Translations under genes and position numbers: made by a program | Shown: positions 22,418 through 37,706 of the stretch, piece by piece | How positions within the stretch are numbered: position 1 is the stretch's first letter | Layout: every line of letters starts with the position of its first letter | The notes under the pieces: generated by a model | Seen by the model: only the letters and a program-made list of their open reading frames with translations | What the model was told of the DNA's origin: nothing | Database searches by the model: none | NCBI GenBank assembly: GCA_030248215.1 | Contig: JASANG010002394.1 | Coordinates: 1-64,000, forward strand | Direction of reading: 5' to 3' | Source of the DNA: Enoplolaimus lenunculus | Lineage: Eukaryota > Nematoda > Enoplea > Enoplida > Thoracostomopsidae | DNA length: 64,000 nucleotides

Positions 22418-25400
22418 CTAAAAAACATATAATTGTTATAGATTGTCACCGAAAACTTGGATATGAAAAATATCAAGCCTATGTATCTGAAAAAGAAAAA
22501 TTTCCAACCGGAACTGACAGGTATCTGGATATAGACCGGCCAATGTAAAGAACAGGTGCGGAACAGTATTATAATCATATTCCTAACCCTAAGCCTAAGC
22601 CAAGCAAAAATATTCTAAAGCTTAAGCTTACTTTTTTCTAGTCCGGCAGGAAAACGTTCCGCCCCTAATCTTAACATGGGCCAGTATCTAGATATAGAAA
22701 AATATCCGACACCCATCCCAACCAATTACTTGTAATTTGTTTTCATACAGGCTTCGCTGGACGAGATATTAGCACACAAGGTACTTAATTTAAGTTAAGG
22801 TACAGAATTACGCAAATCATTAGTTTAAACTATTAAAATCTTTCTAAATCCATCAACAGGAACAAGACTTTCCTTAGAGTAATTGATTTTTTAGTTAAAG
22901 TTTAGTAAAATTATATACTTATTTTCAATAAATGAATATGTGTTTGGGAATACTCACTTTTGAAACGCAAGCTGATTAGCTGCAGCCGCTGCATGCCCCA
23001 TTGCCGAGTACGCGTTGTGATGGTGATGATGTGCAGCTGCTGCGGCAAAATTGAACGGATCGCCTGCCATTAATATGTCTGAAAAATTCATTAAGCCCTA
23101 TTCACACGTGCAAATTTTTGCTGCGAGAATTGGCTGCTGCAAATTGCGCACAGAACTTGCATTTTTTATCAACCAATGAGAAAGCGGATGCAATAAATTC
23201 GTTGAGCTTGCATAGTTATTCACACATGTGAACTAAGTTCTTTACTATAATTATTTAATGAATTATTTGCAGCTGCAAGGTTTTCGAACGGGATTGTGCA
23301 CAAAACATGCAAGTGCAAGTTGCAGCTGCAAGTTCTCGCAGCAATAACTACGTTTGAATAGGCTTAAAGTTAAAAATTAGTTTTAAAATTGTATACATAA
23401 AAATAAAGATTAACTTGCGAGAAATATTTGTTTTGAAAAATATATATCTACGGAATTTGTACAGTTTTCCTCTCGTAAGCATAATGCTTAGCTTTACGCC
23501 TAGTTTTCTGCTGGTCTCATGATTCTACTTTAGGTACAGATTAATAATAACAAGAGTGGATGATGTATACATTAGCAAGAGTGAACAACTGGGTACATTC
23601 TGTGTAGGAAAAATGTGCCCGGCACGCTTTTCGCTTTGGCCACCCTTTTATTTAGAGTGACGTACAACCTGCGCAAAGCTACTTTATGTAACCGGCATCA
23701 AAAATGCTCCGCTTATTGTTTAATTTAGAGGTATTGCATGTGATTGCAACCCTCCCACCCCCTCAAAATAGGCGGTCGGCCAAAAACGCAACGCCCGGTG
23801 GTACATTATGTACCATTCACAGCCCCAAAAGTTGCACACTCTTGTATGATGCACTCTTGTATGATGCACTCTTGATAATAACGATGTTTGTACGTTGTAT
23901 TTTACCTGTGGTTTTCATTTATTTTTTCACTTTTTATTTTCAAGACTGAAAAAAATTCTGGCAAAGCTATTGCTTGGCAGCAGGCTTTGACTCTGTCAAT
24001 ATTTTGGGAAAGACTACAATTTTACACTCGAATTGCGACGAAAGTGTATCAAAAATAGCTTTGATATCATCTTTCGGGCTTCGCAATTATGGCCGACGCC
24101 CTAGTATTTGTAAGACCGGCCAGACCGCCTTCCTGCATAGTTTCATTGTTTAAAATTAAAAAAAATTGAAATTTACTTCTTGAATAGAGATCGGTCCCAT
24201 GATGGTTCATCAACGGATTCATAGTTACCTCTGGACTGTAGTTGGTCGGACCTAAAACAAAAATTAGCGTACATTCAATATTTTAATGCTGCTTGCACCG
24301 TATCAAATATGTGTCGGACATTTTTAGTAAGTTATACGGTTAAAATTATACCGGAATCTTTGAACACCAAGACTGCGTCTACGAAAATTGTTTATAATAT
24401 GGCCGGACGCTTAAATTTGTAAACCGGAAAATTTGAATACCAAGCCTACGTTTATAAATGTTGCTCATAACATGACCGGACGCGGAAATATAATTTTTCT
24501 GAATCCTACTGTAAGCATATTTCTGATATTTCGAATGAGACTACACTGTAAATTCCAATGAGTTGATTATTCAATTCAGCTAGCGAGTTTGTTATTTCTG
24601 AATTGATATCAGTAAACATTAACTCACACTGAGTTGAATTGATTCTCACTCTGAGCTGAGTTGACTCTGGGCGAGTTGATTATTTGACTCAGAATAAATT
24701 GAATCAACTCAAAATTCTGAGTTCAGAAAGTCCTAACTCAGACTCATTCTGAGTTTAAATCAACTCACTGAAATTTTCAGTGTATCAGCGTAGAATATTT
24801 GCCATATCCGTGTGAATTATATACAATTTGTCTTGTTTTCTGCGAGTAAATATTGCGCAGCAGTGTGTCGCCAAAACGTACCGTTTTTCGCCATTACAAG
24901 AACTGCACGAATCTTTAACAGAGTCGGAGGATATATCAGTTTTTTTGTTTGTCGTAGATATTGGCTTATTAATCGCCATGAAACTAAGTACACTGCAAAA
25001 AATGAGGAGTCAATTTGAATCTCTCCGAAATAAGGCTTTTCGGGACTACACAAAATTGGCTTATTAATCGCCATGAAGCGAAGTACACTGCAAAAAATGA
25101 GGAGTCAATTTGACTCGCTCCGAAATAAGGCTTTTCGGGACTGCACAAACTGAGTCAAATTCGACTCCGCCAGAGTCAAACGTGCGACTGAGTGAGTCGA
25201 ATTTGACTCTGGCTGTGTCGAATTTGACTCTGGCGGTGTCGAAATTGACTCAGTTTGCGTATTCCGGAAAAGCCTATTTCGGAGATAGTCAATTTGACTC
25301 ACCATTTTTTGCAGTGTCGACAGGGTCGCGGGAACGACTTTCTTCTGCGCCTCTCAAACGTAAGCGGAGCAGCTCATCCGTAAATGGAGGGTGTGGATTT

Positions 25401-28400
25401 TAGGGCTGTCAACTGGCACCCTAGACACCCCTGTCCCTGGATACAGGTAAAGACGGTCGCTTTGTTGGTTGACAACTAACCTGGCGAAGTTACTGGACTT
25501 TGTCCTGAGGATTTACGTCGGCGTTGTTTGAACATTGACACAACCGCTGCCGATGAGCGTCCAGCACGATTGCTCTGATCAATCATTGGTTGAACTATGC
25601 GTCGACGTGCGTTTATAAACCTGGAAAATCAGTCTAGTGTACAGTAACCGCAATGTGGCTTACAGTATACTCTATGCAAAACAATATTTTTTCTGCTCGA
25701 TTATTTTAACTTTTATTCCCCATATTTATTCTATCTTAATTACAACCGGGTGTTCAGTTATTCCCAACCCCGAAACGTTCCATGTAAAATTTAGCTCATT
25801 TTTATTATAGAGGTCTGCCCCCTAGAAGATGAGACCACACTGTAATTTCCGATGAGTTAACTAATTAACTCCGAGTGCGAATTAGTCATTTCTGGCAATT
25901 TCTGAGTTAATAAAACAATACGTTAACTCGCCCTGGGCTGATTTAATTCCGCCTAAGTTGATAAATTAACTCAGAATGAGTTCAATCAATTCAGAATTCT
26001 GAGTTCTGAAAGACCTAATTCAGAGCTCACGCTTCTGAGTGAATTCAACTCATTCTCATTTAAAATCAACTCACTGGAATTTGCAATCCAAGAGGTGGCA
26101 CGCTATGAGATATTAAAGCTTACGCTTATAGGCTTTAAGTGACCAGTCCTTTATAGTTAACATGGACCCGAAATTTGGTCAGGCAACTTGGTCTTTTTGT
26201 CGTTGTTACATTACCCGTTAAACCTAAACTTTGAAGCAAACTCATGGCTTTTAACTTTGTAACCATTCAGAACTTTATATAACCTGTCAGTTTCAATGAC
26301 ATACTATTATTAATTGTACTTTAAAACTCGCGTGCAATCGCATGAAACCGCGTGTCTACAACCGCTTATATCGCGTGTTGACTTTGATGCGGACCGCTCG
26401 TAAATCTAATGTCCAATAAGAATTGTTTTAATGCCGTGGTATGGAGAAAATTTTCAGCCATAGGGGTTCGAAGACATCCGTAAGAAAGGTGCCTCGTATC
26501 GACCCCCTCCCATAGTTACGTTGCGCCCATATATGGAAAAGGGCCGGATTGTTTTCCGGAGGGGCTGTAACAGAGTCAGTTTAAGCTTTAGACTAATTTT
26601 TTTGATTACGCTTAGGCTTAGAAATAGGCTTATCCTTACGCTTAGGCTTAGGCTTAGGCTTAGGAATATGCTTATACTACTGTTTCGGCCCTGTTCTATA
26701 CACGAGTCCCGTTCTTGTATATAATGATTTATGTGTGTACATATGTTTGATTTTAACTCAACAGACTCGAACGATTTAACTCGCGTTTGAAATGCGACAA
26801 TTAACCCGTAAATGTTTCAAACTCAACTGTTTTACGTTTAAGAATTGGTTGGACTAAACTCAAAATGTCAAAATCGATTTTAAACTTAATTGCGTGTGCT
26901 CGCAAGAGTATGTCAACCTGCTATGACGGTAACAGTTTGGTGGCAGGGGTGTGTTCCAGAGGACGGATGATGCGATGTGTTCTCTCGCGAAGCTTCCGGT
27001 CATATTAGAAAAAACGACCGTTAATAGGATTTAGAATAACTTTCACAATTGTAGAGGTTAAAAACTTTTCTGTAATATTGTCCCGAAATGAAATCTTGGC
27101 TACGCGTTGTTTGGTGGCGAGTTATGTAAACCTAAGACAAAGTTATATGGAATGTAGTGTACGCATTTTGTGCGTATGCTTGGTTTCACACATGCACTGT
27201 ATTAAACTTCAGTGAATTGATTTTAACTCAGAATGAGTTGAATCACTCAGTCTGAGTTAGGACTATCCGAACTCACAATTTTGAGTTCATTCAATTCATT
27301 CTGAATTAAATGATCAACTCACCCCGAGTCAATTCAACTCAGAGTGAGAATCAACTCAACTCACAGTGGGTTAATGTTTACTGATATTAATTCAGAAATA
27401 ACCAACTCGCCAGCTGAATCGATTAGTCAACTCATTGGGATTTACAGTGTAAAATATTCGAACCACAACTGATGATAAAAGTGAAGTTTAGCTTAGACAT
27501 GTGGTGAAGCAAAAAAATTACGGAGCGATAACCCTGTAACGGCATTAAAAAGTATTCTGTTCAGTTTATAACAAAATGTCAGTAGAGATAAATTTAACAA
27601 ACTATACATACATAATCAACATGACCCTCAATAACGAAAATACTGCCTACATCTATTAAGTGTGCCCCACTATTGTTTATTCAGCTTACGACTCTTTATA
27701 TTGCCTATATATAATGCCATGAACCAGGATGTAACCGGATATCCGTTTCCGTTTCTGGTAAAAATTGGTATCCGTCTCCGTTATAGACATAACGGAAATT
27801 CTGTAATTTGTACGCTGAAAATTAGTTATCCTATTCACGTGTATATATCTCCGCAATTTTTCATTGCATATACGCTGCAATTTTCGAAATGAAATAAAAA
27901 TTACGAAATTCATCAAAAATCTTAAAAATTTCCATGCATCCGCCATTTTTCCCTTTAAAATTTTTTGAAATACTCCAATATCTGTTTTCCGTTTTCCGTT
28001 AATTTTACTATCCGTTTACACCCTACTGTGAACTACTCGTTCGAACAATGTTTCATGGCTTTTGCATTTGGTTAATCAAATTTTGTTGCGTTACTGATAC
28101 CCAAGCACGCATATTCGCGAGTTCTTTTAAGCCTGAAGGATCCAATTAAAATTACATACAATTCGGGGTCGGCCGGGTAGAAGCCATGCAATTGGGCAAT
28201 ACGGAGACGGTAATAGCATTGCCAAATAAAACAAGACATAATTGAAAAATTGCAAAATAAAACCAATCAAAAGTGTTTCAACTAACCAGTTATTAACTTG
28301 TAAAATTGTAAGTCCTGTATCAGCTGCCAGCTGCTTTTTCTGATCTTCGGACGGATACGGATGCTAAAAATAAACAAAATAAATTAAACACAAATATAAT

Positions 28401-31400
28401 GTTAATTAATTTACCGTTAAATCAAATATATCTGCCATATTGTCACTACAAAATACACCGATATTGCATTGCAATAAGCTTAATATACCAGAATTTTTAT
28501 GCTTTGAAATTTGATCCCGTAGTTTTTTAAAATTTAAGATGTGCCTCTGGTTTTATTGTATGTATGAAAAGCTTGGCCAATGTTACTTTAAGGTGCGCAA
28601 CAGTAGATTAAGCGTATTCCTAAGCCTAAGCCTAAGCGTTGCAAAATGAGTTCCTAAGCCTAAGCTTAAGCCTAAGCCTAAGCAAAAAAATGTATTTGGC
28701 AGCGATGTTTTGCACAATGATTATCTTTCTTTGCACTTTTTACTGACTATTGATGCATATTGTGGTATAAGTAAGGTATACATTGTCATGCTTGGTTCTC
28801 GTTTTAAAAATATGAAAATCACAAGAAATTACTGCACTTGGCCCCGGTTGGTACCGGCCCCATCACCGGTAAAAATAATGGCCCCGGGGCAACTGTAATA
28901 CGTCTTCTATCAGGGTCGAAATTCGTTTACGGGTGCCGGACGGCCGACAATCCTAGGTCTTAGTTAGGTTCGATATTAATTATATTATATAACAACTAAA
29001 AACTTGCAATGGCAAACTTTGCTACTGAAATCAAGCGAGTAAAGCAAAAGATACAATGACGCTTACATTTAAATGCTGGAACAACCAAGCACGAAGGGTA
29101 TTGGTTGCGTTTTTTGGGAACATCCCACGTTTCTTTGACCCGACCGAACCGGACTTCCGGTCGTCTTCTGAGCCGAAACCGCCTTCACCATCGTCGCCTA
29201 AATCACCGGATCCAATGCTTGCATCTCCTGAAAATATAAACAATAAACACAACACCAGTTTTAAGTCCGGGTGAAATCACAATAAATGGCGTTTTGTTTA
29301 GTAACACCTTCGCCCTCATCCTGCCAGCTCTGTGTCCAACAGCTACTGTAATCTGCAAAACAATGATGAGCCAAATTGACTCACTCTGACAGGCTTTTTC
29401 GGACTGTACAAACTGAGTCAAATTCGCGTCCCTCGAGTCGCTCAATGAGTCGAATTTGACTAGTCGAATTTGACTCAGTTTGTGTAGTTCGGAAAAGCTT
29501 ATTTCGGACAGAGTCAGTTTGACTCACCATTTTTTGCAGTGTACTGTAGTAACCCGAATAAGACGGGGTAATAAGAGGATTCCTTATTTTGAGTCCCAAT
29601 CAATAGGAGTCCGTATACCTAGTTACTACAGAAGGGCAATTAAAGAACATGCGCTCAAATCTCTATTTTGTTGTTTAATTGGAACTAATTCTCAAAAATT
29701 GGCGGAGAATATAGTTCAAATAGGAAAAAATTCTGAAAACGAGTCAGCAAACAGCAAATATTGGAATGGACGTTTCTACTAAATATTTGAGAGCGACGGT
29801 CAAATATCACAAAAAATGCATGTTTATTATAGTATAAACTAAGATTTTCACCTGAGCGCTACTACACTGCAAAAAATTGTGAGTCAAATTGACTCTCTCG
29901 GAAATAGGCTTTACATGACTACACAAACTGAGTCAAAATTCGACTCAGTGTAGAATTTTTACTGATTGCAGTGACAACGAGTGCGATCCAACTTAGCTAT
30001 TGGATATAGCAAAGCAACCAATATATGGTGTCGACATTTTTTGAGATTAAAAATCAACGGGATCTAAATTGTATAGTTGGCTACTTTAGATGTCATTTAC
30101 ACTTTTCTAGCTTAACCACTGGCACCGCTATATATACATATATACATACATACATTTGTTTCATGTTTTCGACAATATTTATATAATACGTATAAACAAG
30201 TGTCATGCAATTTGTGAAAATAGTTCCATAGCTTTACACTGTCTAAGTTTAGTTGTAGGCTCATTATTCTTTGAAGTCTAATAAATGCCGTGGTATAACA
30301 CGACAACTACCGTAAAATATACAATCTCGCCCCCCTGCACTAATTTAACCAAATCCCTTAGCAAAACACAGGAACCAATATTACTTTTGAAGGCGTCCTG
30401 TTTTCTCAGCAGACTGTCTCAGGCCATGGTTAGGCTGTTGCCTAATGTTTTGTTTAGGTTTTAGTTCAACGCTTATCCTTGTCTTAAGCTAAGACTTAGG
30501 CTTCAGAATATGGGTAAGCGGCTCTCGTACACTTTTCCACACACGCGTAAACTTTCACTTATAGCCTTAACATAGAAAACAGTCTAAGCTAAAACCTTAA
30601 CCTTAATTGTAGACGAAAGTATACGAAAGCCACCGCTTGCGAGACTCTGTAGGTTCCTAATAGACAAAATACTGTAAAAAAATATATTATATTCCTTCGT
30701 TGAAAAAATAAACTCAATGTAAATGTATTATCGAATTTGAATTTTAACTCTTCTACGGAAACTGAAGCTGCTGTGTCGCACGTTACACCAGCCACATTTT
30801 AGCTGAATACATATTTTTCTAATTTAAATTGAAATGTTTTTATATTTTATAAAATGTATATATAAATATATATGTATAGTCTCAAAATAGGCCTGATATG
30901 GTCGGCCGGAGCGAAAGCGGCACCGTTGAGGAGAACGAATCGGTGTTGTGTTTGCGTATTAATTCAGCTAATTAAACTGTCAAATATTTTTTGACCAAAT
31001 GTCACTCAAAATGCTTTGATATATATTTATATACATACACAAACACACACATATATATTGATATATAGTATTCTTCAGAGTTCTATATATACGTTTTGCC
31101 ACATATTGTGGTTGTATTTAAATTGAAGCATTCATTGAAGAAATAAATATACGTATCTCTCCGTCGACGCACACCTACGGCGCTGGAAGGAAAGCTGGTT
31201 GATCTTAAAGGATCCCGAAGCTTAAAGCATTGTTCATACCATTTTGGTAACATTTCTGAAGTTCAGAACTTAATATTTTTAAGCAACATTCATCACATTG
31301 TGAAGATTTTTTATACTATTTTATTTATTATTCTCAGGCTATTGTCACGCCGTTGAAAGATTGGTCCGGATCTCAGCGAAGAATCCAAAAAATTGCGACG

Positions 31401-34400
31401 TGGGCGGGCTGGCAAAAGTTATGAAACGCAATTTGTACGGCATGCATGTGCCAATTTTCTGAGGGAAAGAATTGTAAGGTAACGACCTTACCATTTTATA
31501 ACAAAAAATTATCTGACGGGTTTGGCGTACTCCTCGTGTGGCCCTCTTGATCAGCCAGTACCTGATCACTAGTGCCGGAGCAGGCATGGGTCGTGGCTCT
31601 GCCCAAATTCCAGGGTGGAGCGAGAAGCCAGACGCATTTTAAAACTTAAGCGGTTTTTGTTCCAACCGGTGAGGGTGGAACCCCGGGATTGCTTCTCCGG
31701 CCCTGCTGATGTCTCTGAAAAGTTCAATTTTCCCCTGCTAAATTTCTGTGACAGGCTTTAACCCGTTGTCATTTTAATCGTAAATCCAACGTAAACAGTA
31801 GAACATCAAAGACTTTTGGATTTGGAACCGAATTCCAAAGGAACTCGTTCAAATATTCTAATTAAAATGATACAAAATTTACGAAAATAGACAAATTTAA
31901 TTCAACAAAGCATCGATCAAATATTTTATTTTAGAAAAATTGAAAATTTCCAATTTGTCCCAGTGAACTTTTGTTTGAAATCCTCAGAAAAATTTAATAC
32001 AGGTCACATAACCGTAGGCATTTTTTCCCCGTTTTGACTGACACTTCATATCCGTAATTTTTAATTACAGTCTAACATTTGCATTTCAACCGTCATAAGG
32101 TCTATAATTATTGCGTCCGAATTGTGTAATATTTATAGCAAACACCCTATTGGCGGATCCAGAAATTTCCGACATCGAAGCCATACGATATATGTTGTGA
32201 AAACCAACTTGCGAACAAGCAACCCGTCGCAAGTTTAGTACTAAATTTTCATTCAAAATTTTTGCGTTTGATTTCGGATGAGGGTCGATCGCTTGAACGT
32301 CCCCTAAAATCGACCAAACAACGCCAAACGATACGTATTTATGCTGTCACACTTTAAAACATATTGATTAATGATAAATATTCCTGTCTTTACGGTGTGT
32401 CTTCCGCTTGATAGCGTCCTGCTGGGAGCAGTTTGCAAGCTAAACCTTATTCAAATACACTGTAGCTAAGTAATTTATTAATAGCAACTCCGCCTTTGAA
32501 CCATTTTGACAGATGTGTGTCTTTTGATAGGCACCGCCTATACTAAAAGCCTTAAAATTAATGACTTCTGTGATTAATCGCTATTTTAGACTCCTGGTGA
32601 TACTTAGTCAAGCGTGTATATATTTTGAGTTCATTTATTCTTTGTACTACTGGTAGTATGAGAGAGATAAATTTTGTCTAATCGAGACACAGTTCGTGAG
32701 AAATTTGTCAAATTTCAAAAAAAAAGTACAAAAGTTTGGGATCAAAGTGTTAAAATTTGCTATTAAAGGAAAATTTCAATGAAACTTGATTTTTAAAATG
32801 ATATTTAATTCAATTAAAGAAAATATTTACATTGCAACAAATTAAACAAAATATTAAATTGTTCAAATTTAAATTATGAATCTGTTTTAAAAACAACAGT
32901 AATAGCAGCAGGCATACGGGAACCAGGGGCCAGTCAATACCCCTGCAAAAATAAAGGGGTGTCGCTGATACCCCTAAAACCTTACCAAACGTAGAGTTTT
33001 GTGTATAAATTCAAAAGATTTAATGCAAAAATTACGATGATTTTTCGATCGCTTTGCTATTTAACTTTTTAAGCTACTTTGCCTGATGTTTAACTAATGG
33101 TTGCCACCTAAAATATATGATTCTTTGTCGGATCTGATAACACATCCGTTTTGAGGTTCGACAGCCTCAAAAAATCATTCCCGCGACCCTGAATCACAGT
33201 GTGATATGAAGTTGCAAGACACGGTTATCATTGCAACTATTCTGCTAATGTACCATTAACATACTGTATTGACCCGAATAAGAGGGGGGACTGATATTTA
33301 TTTGGCCTCTCCAGAGGGTACCCCCTTGTTATTCGGTTACGGACTGTTATTTTTTTAACCCACGCTCCGCCATTCTTCGTTACTGATATATATCCGGTAC
33401 TGCAATTATCCGTTGAATTAAACGTTTATTTGTCTTGTGTCAATAGCTTGAGCGATAATTCAAGGATATGCTTAGGAATGTACTTTCAAAACTTAAGTAC
33501 GCTTTAAAGTTTCGCAGTCAATTTATTTGGTCCTGGAGTCATTTATGCGCTACAATTAGGGATAATTTACATTTATGGACTCTAGATAAGGTTTAAGGAC
33601 TCTATCTGCTTACGGACTCTTATTAGGGATACGGACTCCTGTTGATCGGGACTCAAAATAGGGACCCCCTCTTATTACCCCACCCCCCTCTTATTCGGGT
33701 CAATACAGTACATTTATTTCTTCGGTTTGAAGGTAAATACCGTTTATATAATAAATATTAGGGTACGCCTGTATACCAAAAACTGAGGAAGCTGGATAAT
33801 CTAATATCCGGCCGGAGCCGGATAATGAATTGAAATTAAATACTAGATTGCGTTCAGATATCAGAACGTTGCTTAAAAATTTTCCTTCCGTGGCTTAAGG
33901 TACCTAAAGAGTTTAGGTGACGCAATTTTAAAACATTAATGACGACCCTATTTCACTATTCTGTTTTGTAGCGTTGCGTGCAGTTGCACTATTTGCTTGG
34001 CCCATGTTCGTTTTAAGGGCATCTAGTTTTCCGGAGGTGCTATAAAACAGAGGTAGCTAAGATCAGGGATGGGAGTCTTGGTCTCAGTCTCGGCAAGTTT
34101 CGGTATTTAGCAGGTATCTGTTTCTTGAGTCTCGGCGGTTTGGAAACAACGCTACACTGGAAAAAATGATGAATCAAATTGACTCTCTCCGAAATAGGCT
34201 CTACGGGACTACACAAACTGAGTCAAATTCGACTCCGCCAGAGTCAAACGTGCGAATAAGTGAATCAAATTTGACACTGGCGGAGTTGAATTTGACTCAG
34301 TTTGTGCAGTCCTGTAGAGCCTATTTCGGAGAGAGTTAATTTGATTCATCATTTTTTGCAGCGTAGAAGTCGATGATTCAGCAAATGCTGGCAAGCCTGT

Positions 34401-37400
34401 AAAAAGCAGAAGTTAATATTGTTGAAGCAACAGATGCCTTATGAATAAAATTTCGCCATGAATCAATGAGTTTTCATAGTTCTGCAATAATAAGAGCAGA
34501 TAATCTGATAAAAACACAAAAAACTTTGGAAGAGCACAAAGAACTATGAAAAACCTATTAGAAATTGATTTCTTTTGAAAATTTTGATTTTTTTCGGTGA
34601 CGATCAAAAGTTGATCAACACCGAGGTTTTTAATGGCTGGTCTTCGCCCAATCCTGGCTAGGATTAAGGCTATTATTCTTGCTTAGGTTTAGACTTAGTT
34701 ATGGACTCAGTTTTACGGTGAAGTTTTGCCTTAACCTTAGTAATATTTAGAATATGCTGAGATTTATATTCTGTTGTACCCCTAGAATAACACTCGTCAT
34801 CTGTATATGGTTTTCCAGCGTTATCGTAACCCAATAAAATTGTGAACCTACATGGTCACATTCAAACATTTACATTACATGCGTGACAGAAAAATATGTA
34901 AAAGCAAGTCAATCAGTTCGATGGTAGCCGGAATAAATACGAATGATGGTGTAAATTTTTTGACGTTTTTTAAAAAAAATATCCGGAAAGTTAAAACACC
35001 GGAGCCGGATGTCGATATTTTGATGGAGCCGGATGTCGATATTTTGATGGAGCCGGATATTTGTTCCTACCATGATATATATGTATATATTTGTGACAAT
35101 TGTGAACACTTTTCCTCGACATGGAATGCATGCCAAAAATGACATATAATTATTCCACACATGATAGGTATTCGCAATAAACTCAGTATTTTGTACAAGG
35201 ATCTCGATGTATAAGAAATTCACCAGTATAACAACATGTTCCCTTATAATTGTGTACGTATTTACAAATAAAAGCCAATAAATGAACAAAATTAGTGCAA
35301 AAATTTGCACGAAATCCACCGGAGGGATCAGGAATTGACGAGGTTGGTCACCCTCCTTTAGATTTTCAGAACTATAACTTTGTATTAAGGCTAGGCTAGC
35401 ATTGGTTTATCGCTCGGTTAGCTTACTAGATTTATTCCACTATGAATATGTTACGCCCGCTATCAATGGCTGTCTGCCGTTGGATCAAATGCTGCGCCCC
35501 TGAAAAGTGTTCCTATCGCGAACGAGATGACAAATAAAATGAAAAGAGAAACAAAAAATTAGGATTGAAAATAGAGAAATATACCGTAATACTTCACTGT
35601 TGGCATATAATTTTCGTTGAAGTTAATTATCATATTTTTTCTTTTATATTCTTTTCAAAATGTCCTAAAATCTGCAACTTTCTTAAATTTGAGTATAAAA
35701 ACTCAAATGAAACGCGACACTAAATACGCGAATCGAGTGAAATTTGATATGATTTTATTTTATTTTGAGTAAAAACAACGATATAATTAATAATTTTTTA
35801 ACCTCATAAAGTTGACAAATATCAACAAAAAGATGGCTGACTGCGGTACATGAGAATTATATATTTATAACACAAGATTACTTCAAATTTTTTTGAGCAA
35901 ATAGATACCTAGTATATACTTGCTTACAATATTATATTTCAACAATTATGTACGATTCAAATCGACTATAAGCCAGATGCGACGTTATAACTGGTCCCTA
36001 GCAAGCTGAACATTCCAAAGAAGGGGGTAAAAAATTTCAGAAGCGGGACGCCAAAATTTCATATGAGTTACAAGAGCCGTTAAAATTTTTGCAAGGAAGG
36101 GGGGGGCGAAGCTCGTTTCCATCTATCCCACCTTGTGACTGTAAGACCGGGCCCTCTCATCCATATTCGCATTTTAAAATATTAAATGTTTGTATTGTAA
36201 AAGAGCTGTGTGGGAACACCTAATCCGTTCAGGAACATAGACTACATATGATTGCGGGAAGATTATTTAATTGTAAAGTTTGAAAAGTTGCCTATTTTTG
36301 CTATTTCGATACAAATTTTCGCTGGGTAATATATATGTCGTAGCCCAAGCCTTAATACAGCACAATTCCGAGTTGGACTAGTCCAGCGCGGAATTGCGAC
36401 TTGGGCTAGACTACGTAGTAATTCTTTCTCTACTGCAAGGGCACGCCTAATGATTGGTTACTACCTTAGTGTTATACTGAAATACGATTAGCTAATACGA
36501 TTACTGTTTTCTGATTGGCTAAGTAATCACTAAATGCTAGCTATCAAACAGTTTGTTTGACTGAGAAAAGGGAAATCAAGCTGGATAATCAAGCTGGATT
36601 ACGACTGTCCAGAAATCGATCAGAAAAGGCGCAGCTTTATCAGACATAATTCCGCCTTGGTCTAACCCAAGTTGTAATTCTGCTTTCGACTGGCCCAAGT
36701 CCGGAAATGGGCTGAATTACGACTTGGGCTGCGACATGCGTCCGCACTAATTTGAGAACAATTTTCCCTGATTTCCCTGATAAAAATTCCATTTCCCCTG
36801 ATTTTTTGTTGAAACAAGAACGTGTTCATTGATTGAACAGCTTGTTTACATGTATGTAACATCAATATATAACAAAGTCACATGCAAAAACTTATTCAAA
36901 CACGCTGACTGCAAATTCACAAAGTTTACAGCGTTAGGCTTAGGTTTTTATTTCTGCTACAAATTTTACAAGGCAAAGTATTATACGTATTAATGGCGCG
37001 ATGGGCTACTTTTAATATGTTTTCCGCCCAACGAACGCCACAAAACTTCAGGGGAAACATTTCATCTGCTACGTCCTTCGAAGCGGACCACCTAGGATTT
37101 AAAAGACTAATCCAAAACTTATCACGGGCAAAACAGCTTGTGCGCACAAAATCTATAGTGCATTTGTATTATATTGCAAATTCGTCCTAATAACAATAGC
37201 CAATTATCAGATATAACGCCGATTTTGTAAAGAATAAACGTTGTTTCGACAGAGTGTATGGATGAACCATGCGTTAATCGGTGTCGTTTGGACACATTCC
37301 TTGACAAAAGATAAGTTCATTTGGAAAACGGACAATTTTTTGTCCCTGATCGGCCCATTTTTTTCCGGTTTTCCCTGATTTCCGTGACGAAATAGTAAAA

Positions 37401-37614
37401 TTTCCTGTTTTCACGGAGTTTACTGATTTCCCTGATGAGCGGTCGCCATGAATATAATCCGTATACTGTGGATCCGGTGCCAACTATGAGATAATTTATA
37501 AAATAGCCAACGTAGCATCAATCTGCATACGTAGAGGTTTAATTTAAATGCAAATTCTAATGGACCAATTAAAGTTAAGAAAAAAATTGTTACACAGAAT
37601 TTATATATATATAT

Positions 37615-37706
<92 letters not shown>

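Noticed and set aside
26524-26709. Interstitial telomere sequence from chromosome fusion
   Set aside because: The TTAGGC runs are short and bounded by family A terminal repeats, so they travelled as part of a transposon.
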